This document shows positions 25,023-32,845 of a stretch of 46,523 bases of DNA, one piece after another. This stretch comes from Streptomyces corallincola (GTDB taxonomy: Bacteria > Actinomycetota > Actinomycetes > Streptomycetales > Streptomycetaceae), in contig NZ_JAHRXF010000047.1 in assembly GCF_019104725.1 (NCBI RefSeq), positions 1 to 46,523 of the forward strand, read 5' to 3'. A model generated the notes under the pieces. That model saw only the letters and a program-made list of their open reading frames with translations. It was not told the origin of the DNA and made no database searches. Position 1 is the stretch's first letter. The number at the start of each line of letters is the position of its first letter. The translations under genes were made by a program, and so were the position numbers.

Positions 25023-25234
25023 AACCGCTTGAGGGTGCAGTGCTCTTCGAGCAACCGGCCGTAGATCGGCTCGCCCTCCAGCTCGCGGTACGTCTCGATC
25101 GGGTCGCCTTTTATGATCAGCGCCCGCGCGCACTCCTCGCACCAGTACTGGTAGTCGGAGTTGAGCGGCTCCATGTCACGGACGATGGGCGTGCCGCTGC
25201 CGCACCAGTCGCACTTCCGCCTGTGTGCACCCAT
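25001..25234 (-). CDS. small zinc-ribbon protein of unknown function
   Basis: The 77-residue protein has two CxxC knuckles, Cys8/Cys11 (CDWC) and Cys32/Cys35 (CEEC), which would bind one zinc ion. The C-terminal half (DPIETYRELEGEPIYGRLLE) is charged and probably helical. The family is unnamed to me but looks like a conserved Streptomyces small protein. The ATG is preceded by GGAGC at a good distance. It starts three bases after the stop of the 40-residue ORF, suggesting a two-gene unit, and its end overlaps the convergent GT87 gene. Confidence 0.8.
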   Translation of the reverse strand: MGAHRRKCDWCGSGTPIVRDMEPLNSDYQYWCEECARALIIKGDPIETYRELEGEPIYGRLLEEHCTLKRFYSFVTA

Positions 25235-25237
25235 CGA

Positions 25238-25360
25238 TCAGCTCCGGCGGTCTTCGCGGACCGAACACCCGGCGACGGGCGGGCCGGGCCGGGTGACCGA
25301 GCCCCGTATCCACGCCGCACCGAGGAGGTGGCCGACCTCCTCGCGGATGCTCGAAGGCAT
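25238..25360 (-). CDS. 40-residue protein upstream of the zinc-ribbon gene
   Basis: This short frame encodes MPSSIREEVGHLLGAAWIRG and 20 further residues ending REDRRS. It is preceded by a very strong ribosome-binding site, GGGAGGAG, at good spacing, and its stop lies three bases before the zinc-ribbon gene start, so the two are probably cotranslated. It has no known family, no signal and one cysteine (residue 32). The ribosome-binding site is the main argument; a regulatory upstream ORF is an alternative. Confidence 0.55.
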   Translation of the reverse strand: MPSSIREEVGHLLGAAWIRGSVTRPGPPVAGCSVREDRRS

Positions 25361-25651
25361 CGGTACTCCTCCCGTCGGGCCGCGTCCCCTTCCGGCCGTT
25401 TGATTCTGCCACGACCCGACCGATACGGTCAGCGACGCTTGGGTACCGGTACGGTCTCGCGGCAGGCCAGAGGGCCTGGCGAGCCGAAGCCCGCGCCCAG
25501 ATATACGCCGAGCACCCACGCCCCGCTCACCAGTACGAGGAAATTCCCCTCCGGACCTCGGGGCGCGTAACCCTTCACGCACCCCCGAACCCGCCCGCCC
25601 CACCAGGCCCCCGAGGCACCGGGCCCCCCGAGGCACCGGGGCGCACGAAGA
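25361..25651. other. gene-free gap before second tRNA-Ala
   Basis: I see no gene here. The region should hold the minus-strand promoter for the 40-residue protein gene near its left end. Most of it is Arg/Gly/Pro-coding noise in every frame, with a short direct repeat CCCCCGAGGCACCGGG near 25605-25640. Confidence 0.5.
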
Positions 25652-25679
25652 AGGCCCGTACGGTTCCCCGTACGGGCCT
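25652..25679 (-). terminator. terminator after second tRNA-Ala
   Basis: A perfect 12-base stem AGGCCCGTACGG/CCGTACGGGCCT with a four-base loop lies nine bases past the tRNA 3' end on the minus strand and is followed by TCTTCG. Confidence 0.85.
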
Positions 25680-25688
25680 TTCGGATTG

Positions 25689-25761
25689 TGGAGCTAAGGA
25701 GAATTGAACTCCTGACCTCCTGCATGCCATGCAGGCGCTCTACCAACTGAGCTATAGCCCC
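25689..25761 (-). tRNA. tRNA-Ala (anticodon GGC), copy 2
   Basis: Same 73 bases as the copy at 23548-23620, with anticodon GGC read from loop ATGGCAT between CCTGC and GCAGG. It lies 75 bases downstream of the histidine phosphatase gene on the same strand, so read-through from rsfS is possible in addition to its own promoter. Confidence 0.97.
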
Positions 25762-25836
25762 TTGCGTTCTTCCCGTTCCTGCGGGGCGAACAAGAAGAAC
25801 TTTAGCCTGCGACCTGCCGGAAAGTGAAATCCGGGG

Positions 25837-26505
25837 TCAGTCGTCGTCGCCGAGGACGGGCTCGGGGAGGGTGCCGGCGTTGTGCTCCAGGAGACGCCAG
25901 CCGCGGGCGCCCTCGCCGAGGACGGACCAGCAGCAGTTGGAGAGCCCGCCGAGGCTCTCCCAGTGCCGGGGTTCGAGGCCCAGGAGGCGGCCGATGGTGG
26001 TGCGGATGGTGCCGCCGTGGCTGACGACGACGAGGGTGCCGTCCTCGGGCAGCTTCTCGGCGTGCCGGAGCACCACGGGGGCCGCGCGGTCCGCGACCTC
26101 GGTCTCCAGTTCGCCGCCGCCCCGGCGCACGGGCTCGCCGCGCTTCCAGGCCGTGTACTGGTCGCCGTACCGCTCGATGATCTCCTCGTGCGTCAGGCCC
26201 TGCCAGACCCCCGCGAAGGTCTCCCGCAGGCCCTGGTCCAGGACGACCTCGATGCCGGTGAGCGCGGCGAGTTCCGCCGCGGTGTCCGCGGCGCGCTTCA
26301 GGTCGGAGGCGACGATGGCGTCGGGCTTCAGCGAGGCGAGCAGCCGGGCGGCGCGGCGCGCCTGTCCGACGCCGGTCCCGGTCAGCTCGACGTCCGTGTC
26401 GCCCTGGAAGCGGCGTTCCACGTTCCAGGGGGTCTGGCCGTGCCGCCACAGGATGACCCGGCGGCCCCGGCCGGGCCGGTCGCCGACCTCTCCCGTGGCG
26501 CTCAT
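25837..26505 (-). CDS. histidine phosphatase, probable glucosyl-3-phosphoglycerate phosphatase-like
   Basis: The 222-residue protein is in the phosphoglycerate mutase-like superfamily: catalytic RHG at 21-23 (His22), Glu95 in LRETFAG and His163 in VVVSHGG. It sits directly after rsfS and nadD, the same order as mycobacterial Rv2421c-Rv2420c-Rv2419c, where the third gene is the glucosyl-3-phosphoglycerate phosphatase GpgP. By this synteny it may be GpgP-like, but a general phosphatase is possible. The ATG overlaps the rsfS stop as TGATG, so translation is probably coupled. It is predicted to be cytoplasmic. Confidence 0.88.
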   Translation of the reverse strand: MSATGEVGDRPGRGRRVILWRHGQTPWNVERRFQGDTDVELTGTGVGQARRAARLLASLKPDAIVASDLKRAADTAAELAALTGIEVVLDQGLRETFAGVWQGLTHEEIIERYGDQYTAWKRGEPVRRGGGELETEVADRAAPVVLRHAEKLPEDGTLVVVSHGGTIRTTIGRLLGLEPRHWESLGGLSNCCWSVLGEGARGWRLLEHNAGTLPEPVLGDDD

Positions 26506-26951
26506 CACCAGGCCCCGCCGGCCTCGTCGGCCTCGGCCTCGTCGGCACGCAGCTTGGCGTGCTCCTCGCCCTTGCCACGGGTGGCCTTGGCGTCGGCGGG
26601 CAGCTCCAGCTCGGGGCAGTCCTTCCACAGCCGCTCCAGGGCGTAGAAGACACGCTCCTCGCTGTGCTGGACGTGGACGACGATGTCCACGTAGTCGAGC
26701 AGAATCCAGCGGGACTCGCGGTCGCCCTCACGGCGGACCGGCTTGGCGCCCAGCTCCTTCTGCAGCCGCTCCTCGATCTCGTCCACGATCGCCCGCACCT
26801 GGCGGTCGTTCGGGGCGGAGGCCAGCAGGAAGGCGTCGGTGATCGACAGCACGTCGCTGACGTCGTAGGCGATGACGTCGTGGGCGAGCTTGTCGGCCGC
26901 GGCCTGCGCGGCGATGTTGATGAGGTCAAGGGAACGGTCGGTGGCGGTCAC
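26505..26951 (-). CDS. rsfS: ribosomal silencing factor RsfS
   Basis: The 148-residue protein is RsfS (Iojap family), which binds L14 of the large subunit and blocks subunit joining under poor nutrition. Family marks are LAHDVIAYDVSDVLSITDAFLL, DRQVRAIVDEIEE and WILLDYVDIVVHV, then FYALERLWKD. The C-terminal ~35 residues (after LELPADAKATRGK) are an acidic tail, longer than in firmicutes. The GTG at 26951 (MTATDRSLDLIN) is chosen over a TTG 18 bases upstream because GGAAAG lies at proper spacing. It overlaps the phosphatase gene and is separated from the LCP gene by a strong hairpin. Confidence 0.95.
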   Translation of the reverse strand: MTATDRSLDLINIAAQAAADKLAHDVIAYDVSDVLSITDAFLLASAPNDRQVRAIVDEIEERLQKELGAKPVRREGDRESRWILLDYVDIVVHVQHSEERVFYALERLWKDCPELELPADAKATRGKGEEHAKLRADEAEADEAGGAW

Positions 26952-26998
26952 TGCACGGCTTTCCGTCAAGGGTCACTTGGCACCAAGGGTCTCACGGC

Positions 26999-27052
26999 GA
27001 ACCGGCCGTGCCTCCCGGTGACCGCCGGACGACGGGGAGGCACGGCCGGTTC
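26999..27052 (-). terminator. strong hairpin between LCP gene and rsfS
   Basis: Eighteen-base perfect arms, GAACCGGCCGTGCCTCCC and GGGAGGCACGGCCGGTTC, enclose an 18-base loop, starting five bases after the LCP stop codon. There is no U run. It should end or weaken transcription from nadD-LCP into rsfS. Confidence 0.85.
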
Positions 27053-27056
27053 CGGG

Positions 27057-28850
27057 TCACCGCGCGGGCGGCCGGTAGTCGGTGCCGAGGACCACCGAGA
27101 CGTCGGCGCCGGAGGAGACAGTCCCCTTGGCTACGGACCCGGCGGGCAGTCCGAGGGTCTTGGCGACCTCGGCGGCGTTCTCCTTGTCCTTGGCGTCGGC
27201 GTACCGCACCTCGGAGGTGGTGCGCGCGCTGTCGGCGGTGCCGCCGCCGAGGAAGGTGAAGCCGCCGTTGAGCAGCACCACACGGGCCTGCTCGGTGTCG
27301 TCCTTGACCCCGGTGGCGTTCTGCACCGAGACGCGCACGGCGGAACCGGCGTCGGGGCTCTTGGCGGTGCCGCCGAGGACGGTCTTCACGACGCTGTCGC
27401 CGGTGCTCGCGTCGAGCGTGCCGTCGGCCCGCACGGGCAGCAGCGCGGTGCCGGAGTCGCCGCCCTTGGCGAGTGCGGAGAACCGGGCGAGGAAGGCGCC
27501 GAGGTCCTGGTCGGTGAGCGGCGGGTCGAGGATCTGCGCGAGGGTCTGCACGGTGACCGTGGCACCGGAGGCGTCGGAGGAGATCTTCCGCAGGGCGCCC
27601 TGCATGACCTGCCCGAACCGCTCCAGCTGGGCGTCCTGGCTCTCCCCGGCGGCGCGGTACGTGGCGTAGGCGACGGCCATCCGGCCGCTCAGCGACTGGC
27701 CCTTGCCCCGGTGCACCAGCGGCCCGGCGCCCTTCTTCCCGCTGTCCGGATCGGGGACGTCGGCGTTGGCGTCCACGTCGATGCCGCCGACGAGGTCCAC
27801 GAGGTTCTGGAGATACGGGGTGTCCAGCCGCCATGAGCCCTGGATGTCGGTGCCGAGAACGCTGTCGAGCTGGTCGCGGGTGCCGGAGGCGCCGTCGTCG
27901 TCCACGGACTTGGCGAGGGTGGTGGTGGAGCCGTCGTCGCCGGACAGGGCAAGGGAGTTGGGCAGCAGGACGACCGTGCCGTGCCGGGTGGTGGTGTTGT
28001 CCACCAGCAGCAGGGTGGAGGTCCCGCCCTTGCCGGTGTTGTGCAGGTGCACGGCGATGACGTCGCGTTTCTGCGCGCCCACCGGGGTGGCGGCGCCGGT
28101 CTTGGCGCGCGGGGAGGCGAGGAACGGCAGCTTGCCCGCGTACCAGAGGTAGCCCGCTCCGGCGATCACGACGAGGACGAGGACGACGAGCAGCGCGATG
28201 ATCCGGCTGCGGGCACGGCGGCGGGCCTCCTCGCGGCGCTCGGTGCGGTTCTCGGTGAACTTCAGCCAGTCGATGACGTCCTCGGAGTCGCCGTCGGGCT
28301 CCTCCGCGAACGCGAACTCCTCGGTGCCGGGGGCGGGTTCACCGTGCGGGTCACGGGGGTCGCGGGCATCACGGGTGTCATGGGCGTCGCGGGGGTCCGG
28401 TCCGGGCGCGGCGGGTGCGGGCTGCTGGGGTATGTACGCGGTCTGCTCGGCGGTGCGGGCCGGGCGCGCGGGTGCCTCGGGTGACCCGGGGGACCCAGGA
28501 GACCCGGCCTGCTGCCCGTAGGGGTTCTGGTGGCCGCCGGTCCCGTACGGGTCGTAACCGTACGGGGTCTGCGGCTGCTGCCCGGTGTCGTAACTCCCGT
28601 ACGTCTGGCCGGTGTTGTAGTCCCCGGCCTGAGTCTGGCCGGTTCCGTTCCCCGAGGTCCCTCCGGTCCCGTAGGGGTCGTAGCCGTACGGGGCCTGGGG
28701 CTGCTGCCCGTAGGGGTCGTACGGCTGGTGCTGCGGGGGCTGCTGTGCCGGTACCTGCCGGTACACGGGCTGCCCGTACTCGTCGTAGCCGACGAGCTCC
28801 CAGGGGTCGCCGCCGTGGCCGGAGTCCCCCGCGTCGTATCGGTCGTTCAC
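27057..28850 (-). CDS. LytR-CpsA-Psr family protein with LytR_C domain (PdtA-like), divergent active site
   Basis: The 597-residue protein has a disordered N-terminus (1-200) with repeated PYGYDPYGTGG at about 54-64 and 97-106, one membrane helix (about 217-237), a divergent LCP domain (about 255-420) and a C-terminal LytR_C domain (about 490-597). LCP enzymes attach glycopolymers to peptidoglycan. By position next to nadD it looks like the S. coelicolor LCP protein I recall as PdtA. The usual arginine motif (PRDT) reads LPNSLAL, and the RxR.... region is ATYRAAGESQDAQLERFGQ, so catalysis is uncertain. GTG start with GAGAGGGG upstream. It lies 16 bases after nadD, probably in one operon. Confidence 0.85.
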   Translation of the reverse strand: MNDRYDAGDSGHGGDPWELVGYDEYGQPVYRQVPAQQPPQHQPYDPYGQQPQAPYGYDPYGTGGTSGNGTGQTQAGDYNTGQTYGSYDTGQQPQTPYGYDPYGTGGHQNPYGQQAGSPGSPGSPEAPARPARTAEQTAYIPQQPAPAAPGPDPRDAHDTRDARDPRDPHGEPAPGTEEFAFAEEPDGDSEDVIDWLKFTENRTERREEARRRARSRIIALLVVLVLVVIAGAGYLWYAGKLPFLASPRAKTGAATPVGAQKRDVIAVHLHNTGKGGTSTLLLVDNTTTRHGTVVLLPNSLALSGDDGSTTTLAKSVDDDGASGTRDQLDSVLGTDIQGSWRLDTPYLQNLVDLVGGIDVDANADVPDPDSGKKGAGPLVHRGKGQSLSGRMAVAYATYRAAGESQDAQLERFGQVMQGALRKISSDASGATVTVQTLAQILDPPLTDQDLGAFLARFSALAKGGDSGTALLPVRADGTLDASTGDSVVKTVLGGTAKSPDAGSAVRVSVQNATGVKDDTEQARVVLLNGGFTFLGGGTADSARTTSEVRYADAKDKENAAEVAKTLGLPAGSVAKGTVSSGADVSVVLGTDYRPPAR

Positions 28851-28866
28851 CGGTGCCCCTCTCGGC

Positions 28867-29589
28867 TCAGTCGCCGCGGTACAGCTCGCGCTTGTCGATG
28901 TAGCGCACGACTCCGTCGGGCACCATGTACCAGATGGGATCGCCCTTGGCGACTCTCGCCCGGCATCCCGTGGAGGAAATGGCCAGCGCGGGGACCTCGA
29001 CGAGCGAGACACCGCCCGCCGGGAGGCCGGGGTCGGCCAGGACGTGGCCGGGGCGGGTGACACCGACGAAGTGCGCGAGGGAGAACAGCTCCTCGGAGTC
29101 CCGCCAGGTGAGGATCTGGCCGAGGGCGTCGGCGCCGGTGATGAAGAACAGGTCGGTGTCCGGGTTGAGCGCCCGCAGGTCGCGCAGGGTGTCCACGGTG
29201 TAGGTGTGGCCGCCGCGGTCGATGTCGATGCGGCTGACGGAGAACTGCGGGTTCTCGGCGGTGGCGATGACCGTCATCAGATAGCGGTCCTCGGCCGGGG
29301 AGACCCGGCGGTCGGACTTCTGCCAGGGCTGGCCGGTGGGCACGAACACCACTTCGTCCAGCTGGTAGCGCGCGGCGACCTCGCTGGCCGCCACGAGGTG
29401 CCCGTGGTGCACGGGGTCGAACGTTCCGCCCATCACGCCGAGGCGTCGCTTGCCGGTGTCGGCGGGGCCGTTCCCCGGTCCCGGCAGCGGGGTGCGCGCC
29501 GCGCCGGGTTCCCGGCGGGCGTCGTCGGCGGCGCCGGTCGCGTGTGCGGCCGTCTCGTGCGCCGGACCGGTAGCCATGTCCTGCTCCAT
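28867..29589 (-). CDS. nadD: nicotinate-nucleotide adenylyltransferase
   Basis: The 240-residue enzyme converts nicotinate mononucleotide and ATP to deamido-NAD. It has GVMGGTFDPVHHGHLVAA, the nucleotidyltransferase GxFDPxHxGH motif, then VFVPTGQPWQK, FFITGADAL and the late ISSTGCRARV (usual form ISST.IR) near the C-terminus. About 50 residues before the motif form an Ala/Gly/Pro-rich extension, so the true start may lie downstream of the ATG at 29589 (MEQDMATGP) or 29577. It is followed after 16 bases by the LCP gene and preceded by a 52-residue membrane protein gene. Confidence 0.94.
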   Translation of the reverse strand: MEQDMATGPAHETAAHATGAADDARREPGAARTPLPGPGNGPADTGKRRLGVMGGTFDPVHHGHLVAASEVAARYQLDEVVFVPTGQPWQKSDRRVSPAEDRYLMTVIATAENPQFSVSRIDIDRGGHTYTVDTLRDLRALNPDTDLFFITGADALGQILTWRDSEELFSLAHFVGVTRPGHVLADPGLPAGGVSLVEVPALAISSTGCRARVAKGDPIWYMVPDGVVRYIDKRELYRGD

Positions 29590-29657
29590 GCGTGCAGACC
29601 CTACCGGCCCGGTCCGTGGTCCTCGGCCGGGGCCGGACCAGGTGGGGCCCGGTGGGC

Positions 29658-29816
29658 TCAGCGGTCGCGGTTGAAGCGGGTGGTGATCCACAGGAGGAGG
29701 AGCAGGATGCCCAGGGCGCAGCCGCCCGTGACGGCCGGGTTGAGGCTGTTGTGGTTGCCGCCGTGCTCGTCGGCGGCGAGGGTGACCAGCTGTGCGGCGA
29801 CGCTGTGGAGGCTCAT
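29658..29816 (-). CDS. 52-residue single-helix membrane protein
   Basis: A short frame encodes MSLHSVAAQLVTLAADEHGG, then NHNSLNPAVTGG, one membrane helix CALGILLLLLWITT (about 33-46) and a basic end RFNRDR. The positive C-terminus suggests that the N-terminus faces outward. Codon use is normal and the gene lies 68 bases upstream of nadD. The ribosome-binding site is weak. I believe that a similar tiny protein is conserved before nadD in Streptomyces, but the function is unknown. Confidence 0.65.
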   Translation of the reverse strand: MSLHSVAAQLVTLAADEHGGNHNSLNPAVTGGCALGILLLLLWITTRFNRDR

Positions 29817-30038
29817 CTTCGGCAGGACCTATCGCGTGAGGGCGGGATAAAGACGACTGCCCTCATCGTAAGCGGGGTGCCTGTCGGCGATCACCCCGAC
29901 TCCGCCGAGAGGCGGGGAGGGGGTGCGGCGGGGCAGGGTTCGTGCGGCGGCGCGGGGGCGCGGGGTGTCCCGTAGGGGATCGTCTCCGGGGTTTTCTCAG
30001 GGGCTCCGCCCCGCCCCGCCGGGAACTCGCGGGGAGCG

Positions 30039-30203
30039 TCAGTCGTCGTTCTGCTTGTAGCCGCGCAGCAGGAACCAGGCGGTCAGTGCACAACCGAGGA
30101 CCATCACGATGATCACGATGCGGAGCAGGTCGCCCGTCCCGTGCTGCGGGGCGGCGAGGTTCACTGCTTCGGACAGCCGGGCGGCTGCTCGCTGGTGGTG
30201 CAT
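30039..30203 (-). CDS. 54-residue single-helix membrane protein
   Basis: The product starts MHHQRAAARLSEAVNLAAPQ and has one membrane helix, LLRIVIIVMVLGCALTAWFLL (about 26-46), ending RGYKQNDD. A good ribosome-binding site, AAGGAG, lies seven bases before the ATG. It resembles the neighbouring 52-residue protein in layout (about 30 soluble residues, one helix, short charged end) but not in sequence. It is divergent from the M48 protease gene. The 222-base gap to the next minus-strand gene (29817-30038) shows no gene. Confidence 0.65.
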   Translation of the reverse strand: MHHQRAAARLSEAVNLAAPQHGTGDLLRIVIIVMVLGCALTAWFLLRGYKQNDD

Positions 30204-30322
30204 GGGGACTCCTTCGGCTGTACTGCCCGTCCACGGTATCCCCGCCCGGGTCGGCCCCGGCCCCGGGGTCGCCGCGGGAGCCGCGCGGCAGGTGTGGTCA
30301 CGACGAGCGCATGGGGGAAGAC

Positions 30323-31459
30323 ATGTCCGACGGCCAGCAGGGACAGCCGGGACTTCCGGGGCGTGAGCAGGTGCCGGGCAGGCAGCGCAGGCGCTTTCCG
30401 GGGCTCTCCTCGCGGGCGTACGAACACCCCGCCGACCGGTCGGCGCTGGTGGCGCTGCGTCGGCTCAGCGGCTTCGACACGGTGTTCAGGGCGCTCAGCG
30501 CGCTGCTCCCGGAGCGGAGCCTGAGACTGCTGTTCCTGTCCGACTCGGTGCGGGTCTCCGACCGCCAGTTCACGCACCTGAACGACATGCTCCGCGACGC
30601 CTGTCACATCCTGGACCTGGAGAAGGTCCCGCCGATGTACGTCACGCAGGACCCGCGGCCGAACGCGATGTGCGTGGGCCTGGACGAGCCGCTGATCGTG
30701 GTCACCACCGGCCTGGTCGAGCTGCTGGACGAGGAGGAGATGCGGGCGGTCGTCGGCCACGAGGTGGGCCACGCCCTCTCCGGTCACGCGGTGTACCGCA
30801 CGGTGCTGCTGTTCCTGACCACGCTCGCGGTCCGGGTGGCGTGGATTCCGCTCGGCAACATCGCGGTGATGGCGCTGGTCACGGCGCTGCGCGAGTGGTT
30901 CCGCAAGTCGGAGCTGTCCGCCGACCGGGCCGGACTGCTGGTGGGCCAGGATCTACGGGCCTCGATGCGCGGCCTGATGAAGATCGCGGGCGGTGACCAT
31001 CTGCACGAGATGAACGTGGACGCCTTCCTGGAGCAGGCCGAGGAGTACGAGGCGGGCGGCGACCTGCGCGACTCGGTGCTGAAGATCCTGAACGTGCTGC
31101 CCCGCTCGCACCCGTTCGCCACGATCCGCGCCGCCGAGCTGAAGAGGTGGGCGGAGTCGCGTGATTTCCAGCGACTGATGGACGGCCACTATCCGCGCCG
31201 CGAGGACGACAAGGACGCCTCGGTCCGCGACGCCTTCCGCGAGTCCGCCGCCGGGTACGCGGAGGACGTCAAGTCCTCCAAGGACCCCCTGATGAAGCTG
31301 GTCTCCGACCTCGCGGGCGGCGCGGGAGACCTGGGCGGCCGGGTCCGCCGGGGCTTCGACGGCTTCCGGGGCACGCCCCGGCCGAAGAACACGGGGGACA
31401 CGGGGAGCACGGGCGAAGCGGGCGAGGCGGGCAAGGGGGGAGAGGCCAAGGACGGCTGA
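30323..31459 (+). CDS. M48 family zinc metalloprotease (HtpX-like)
   Basis: The 378-residue protein has HEVGH at 146-150 with the third zinc ligand probably Glu197 in SELSADRAG, which are M48 marks. Two membrane helices are predicted at about 160-188. Such proteases act in membrane protein quality control. The C-terminal part (about 270-378) is an Asp/Gly/Lys-rich tail. The ATG at 30323 (MSDGQQGQPG) is preferred because GGGGGAAG precedes it; an ATG four codons upstream has no such site. It converges with the 348-residue membrane protein gene 12 bases downstream and is divergent from the 54-residue membrane protein gene. Confidence 0.92.
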   Translation: MSDGQQGQPGLPGREQVPGRQRRRFPGLSSRAYEHPADRSALVALRRLSGFDTVFRALSALLPERSLRLLFLSDSVRVSDRQFTHLNDMLRDACHILDLEKVPPMYVTQDPRPNAMCVGLDEPLIVVTTGLVELLDEEEMRAVVGHEVGHALSGHAVYRTVLLFLTTLAVRVAWIPLGNIAVMALVTALREWFRKSELSADRAGLLVGQDLRASMRGLMKIAGGDHLHEMNVDAFLEQAEEYEAGGDLRDSVLKILNVLPRSHPFATIRAAELKRWAESRDFQRLMDGHYPRREDDKDASVRDAFRESAAGYAEDVKSSKDPLMKLVSDLAGGAGDLGGRVRRGFDGFRGTPRPKNTGDTGSTGEAGEAGKGGEAKDG

Positions 31460-31471
31460 GGCCCCGACGGC

Positions 31472-32518
31472 CTACGGCCGGTCCCCCGGCGCCAGCGTGC
31501 CGCACAGGGCCGCCTCGGCGCCCGTGCGGTACGGGTCGGTGCCCCTGGGCGTGCCGGGGCGGGCGGTCCGACCGGCGAGGAGGGGCTGGAGGTAGCCGGT
31601 GCTGTCGTCGCCGCAGGACTCCGGCCCGGCCTCGGCGCGGGCGGAGACCAGCTGGAGCTGGCCGAGGCGCAGGTCCTCGTGGTCGAGCCGGAACACGATC
31701 TCCCGGCGCACGGTGAACAGGGAGGCGGCGGTCCCGTCGGCGGCTTGGGCGGGCCGCAGCGCGTACACGAACACCGCGTCGGAGCTGACCTCCAGCGTCG
31801 CCGGGTCCGCCTCGGCGGCCCGGAGGGTGCCCCGCGCCCTGATCCGCTCGTCGGCGAGCCGTACCCGCGCCGGGTCGAACCGCACCAGCCAGCCGGTCGG
31901 CGCGTGCCGCCCGTCCGCCGCCGGACGAGTGAAGCTCCGGTCGAACTGGTCGAGCTGCGCGGAGTCGATCAGCGGGCGCACCGGCCGGTACTGCCGTCCG
32001 GTGAGCACCTCGGGGTAGAGCGAGGAGCGCACCAGATAGCTCCGGGCGCTGATCAGCGCGGCCGTGACCTGGCTGTCGGAGAAGTGCGCGGTCCCCCGCA
32101 CAGCGGGCAGCGGAATCCCGCTGGCCCCGGCCTCGAATCGGGCGGCGGGACTGTGCGCGTACAACGCCTCGGGATCGCTGTCCCCCGGCACCCGTCCGAC
32201 CGGCGCGAGCGGTACGAACGCGGTCCGCGCGGCGCCGACGGTACGGCGGACCTGCGGGTCGGCCCCGTAGGGGTGTCGCACCCCCATCCACACGGCCGTA
32301 CCGAACGCGGCGGCGATCAGCACGGCGATCACCATCAACTGCCGCGTCAGCGTCCGGTGCGCGGGCCTCCGGCGCCGCACGGCCGGCGAATGATCCGCGA
32401 TCCGCTCCCGCGCCGAGAACTCCTGAATCCGAGCAGCCCGCACGAACGACTCGTCGAACACGACGGATCGGTACTCGTCCTCGGATGCCCCCTCAGGGAA
32501 CTCTCCAGGCCCGCTCAT
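31472..32518 (-). CDS. membrane-anchored protein with SVVFDE motif, large outer domain
   Basis: The 348-residue protein has a short cytoplasmic N-terminus with the motif EYRSVVFDESFVRAA (15-29), an Arg-rich stretch before the membrane (48-60), one helix (about 60-80), and a ~265-residue outer domain. That domain has two cysteines near the C-terminus (ESCGDD and ALCGTL) that could form a disulfide. I know no family name. The motif also occurs in the next gene, 32846-33397, so the two may be partners or paralogs. The ATG at 32518 fits the motif; the longer frame upstream reads through the intergenic repeats. It converges with the M48 gene. Confidence 0.72.
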   Translation of the reverse strand: MSGPGEFPEGASEDEYRSVVFDESFVRAARIQEFSARERIADHSPAVRRRRPAHRTLTRQLMVIAVLIAAAFGTAVWMGVRHPYGADPQVRRTVGAARTAFVPLAPVGRVPGDSDPEALYAHSPAARFEAGASGIPLPAVRGTAHFSDSQVTAALISARSYLVRSSLYPEVLTGRQYRPVRPLIDSAQLDQFDRSFTRPAADGRHAPTGWLVRFDPARVRLADERIRARGTLRAAEADPATLEVSSDAVFVYALRPAQAADGTAASLFTVRREIVFRLDHEDLRLGQLQLVSARAEAGPESCGDDSTGYLQPLLAGRTARPGTPRGTDPYRTGAEAALCGTLAPGDRP

Positions 32519-32587
32519 ACTTTCAGAGTGGGTCCCCACAGCCCCCGATAAACCCCAACAAGCCCCCATTTCCAGCCCACGAGCCAC

Positions 32588-32775
32588 CCCCAAAGGAGCG
32601 CGGGGAACTGCGCGGCAAGTGCGGCGACCGGCCACGACCAAGCAAGGGACCACGCAGACTTCCCAAGGGGCGCGGGGAACTGCGCGACCAGCCACGGCCG
32701 AGCCGCACCCGCGACAAGGCCGCACGGCAATCCCCCAAAGGGGCGCGGGGAACTGCGCGACCAGCCACAGCCACC
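32588..32775. repeat. three copies of GGGGCGCGGGGAACTGCGCGA element
   Basis: Copies centred on (A/G)GGCGCGGGGAACTGCGCG occur at about 32595, 32668 and 32740 (the first has AGCGCGG and a GCAAGT variant), each followed by ACCAGCCAC or a relative. GCGC...GCGC arms can form a short hairpin. I recall this sequence as a widespread intergenic element in Streptomyces. A fourth copy is at 34797-34820. Confidence 0.75.
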
Positions 32776-32784
32776 ACGCACCGG

Positions 32785-32833
32785 CACCCACACCCGCGCC
32801 CGCACCCGCACCCGCACCCGCACCCGCACCGAG
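32785..32833. repeat. CACCCG hexanucleotide microsatellite
   Basis: About seven units of CACCCG (first ones CACCCA and CGCCCG) run tandemly beside the repeat elements, just beyond the stop codon of the 183-residue membrane protein gene. Such a tract is prone to slippage. Confidence 0.7.
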
Positions 32834-32845
32834 AACCAAGGCCCC

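Noticed and set aside
23548..25761. Integrated mobile element between the two tRNA genes
   Set aside because: No integrase, transposase or attachment-site duplication beyond the tRNA genes themselves, and gene content looks native.
32588..32833. CRISPR-like array
   Set aside because: Only three imperfect copies at irregular spacing with no unique spacers and no cas genes; it matches a dispersed Streptomyces element plus a microsatellite.
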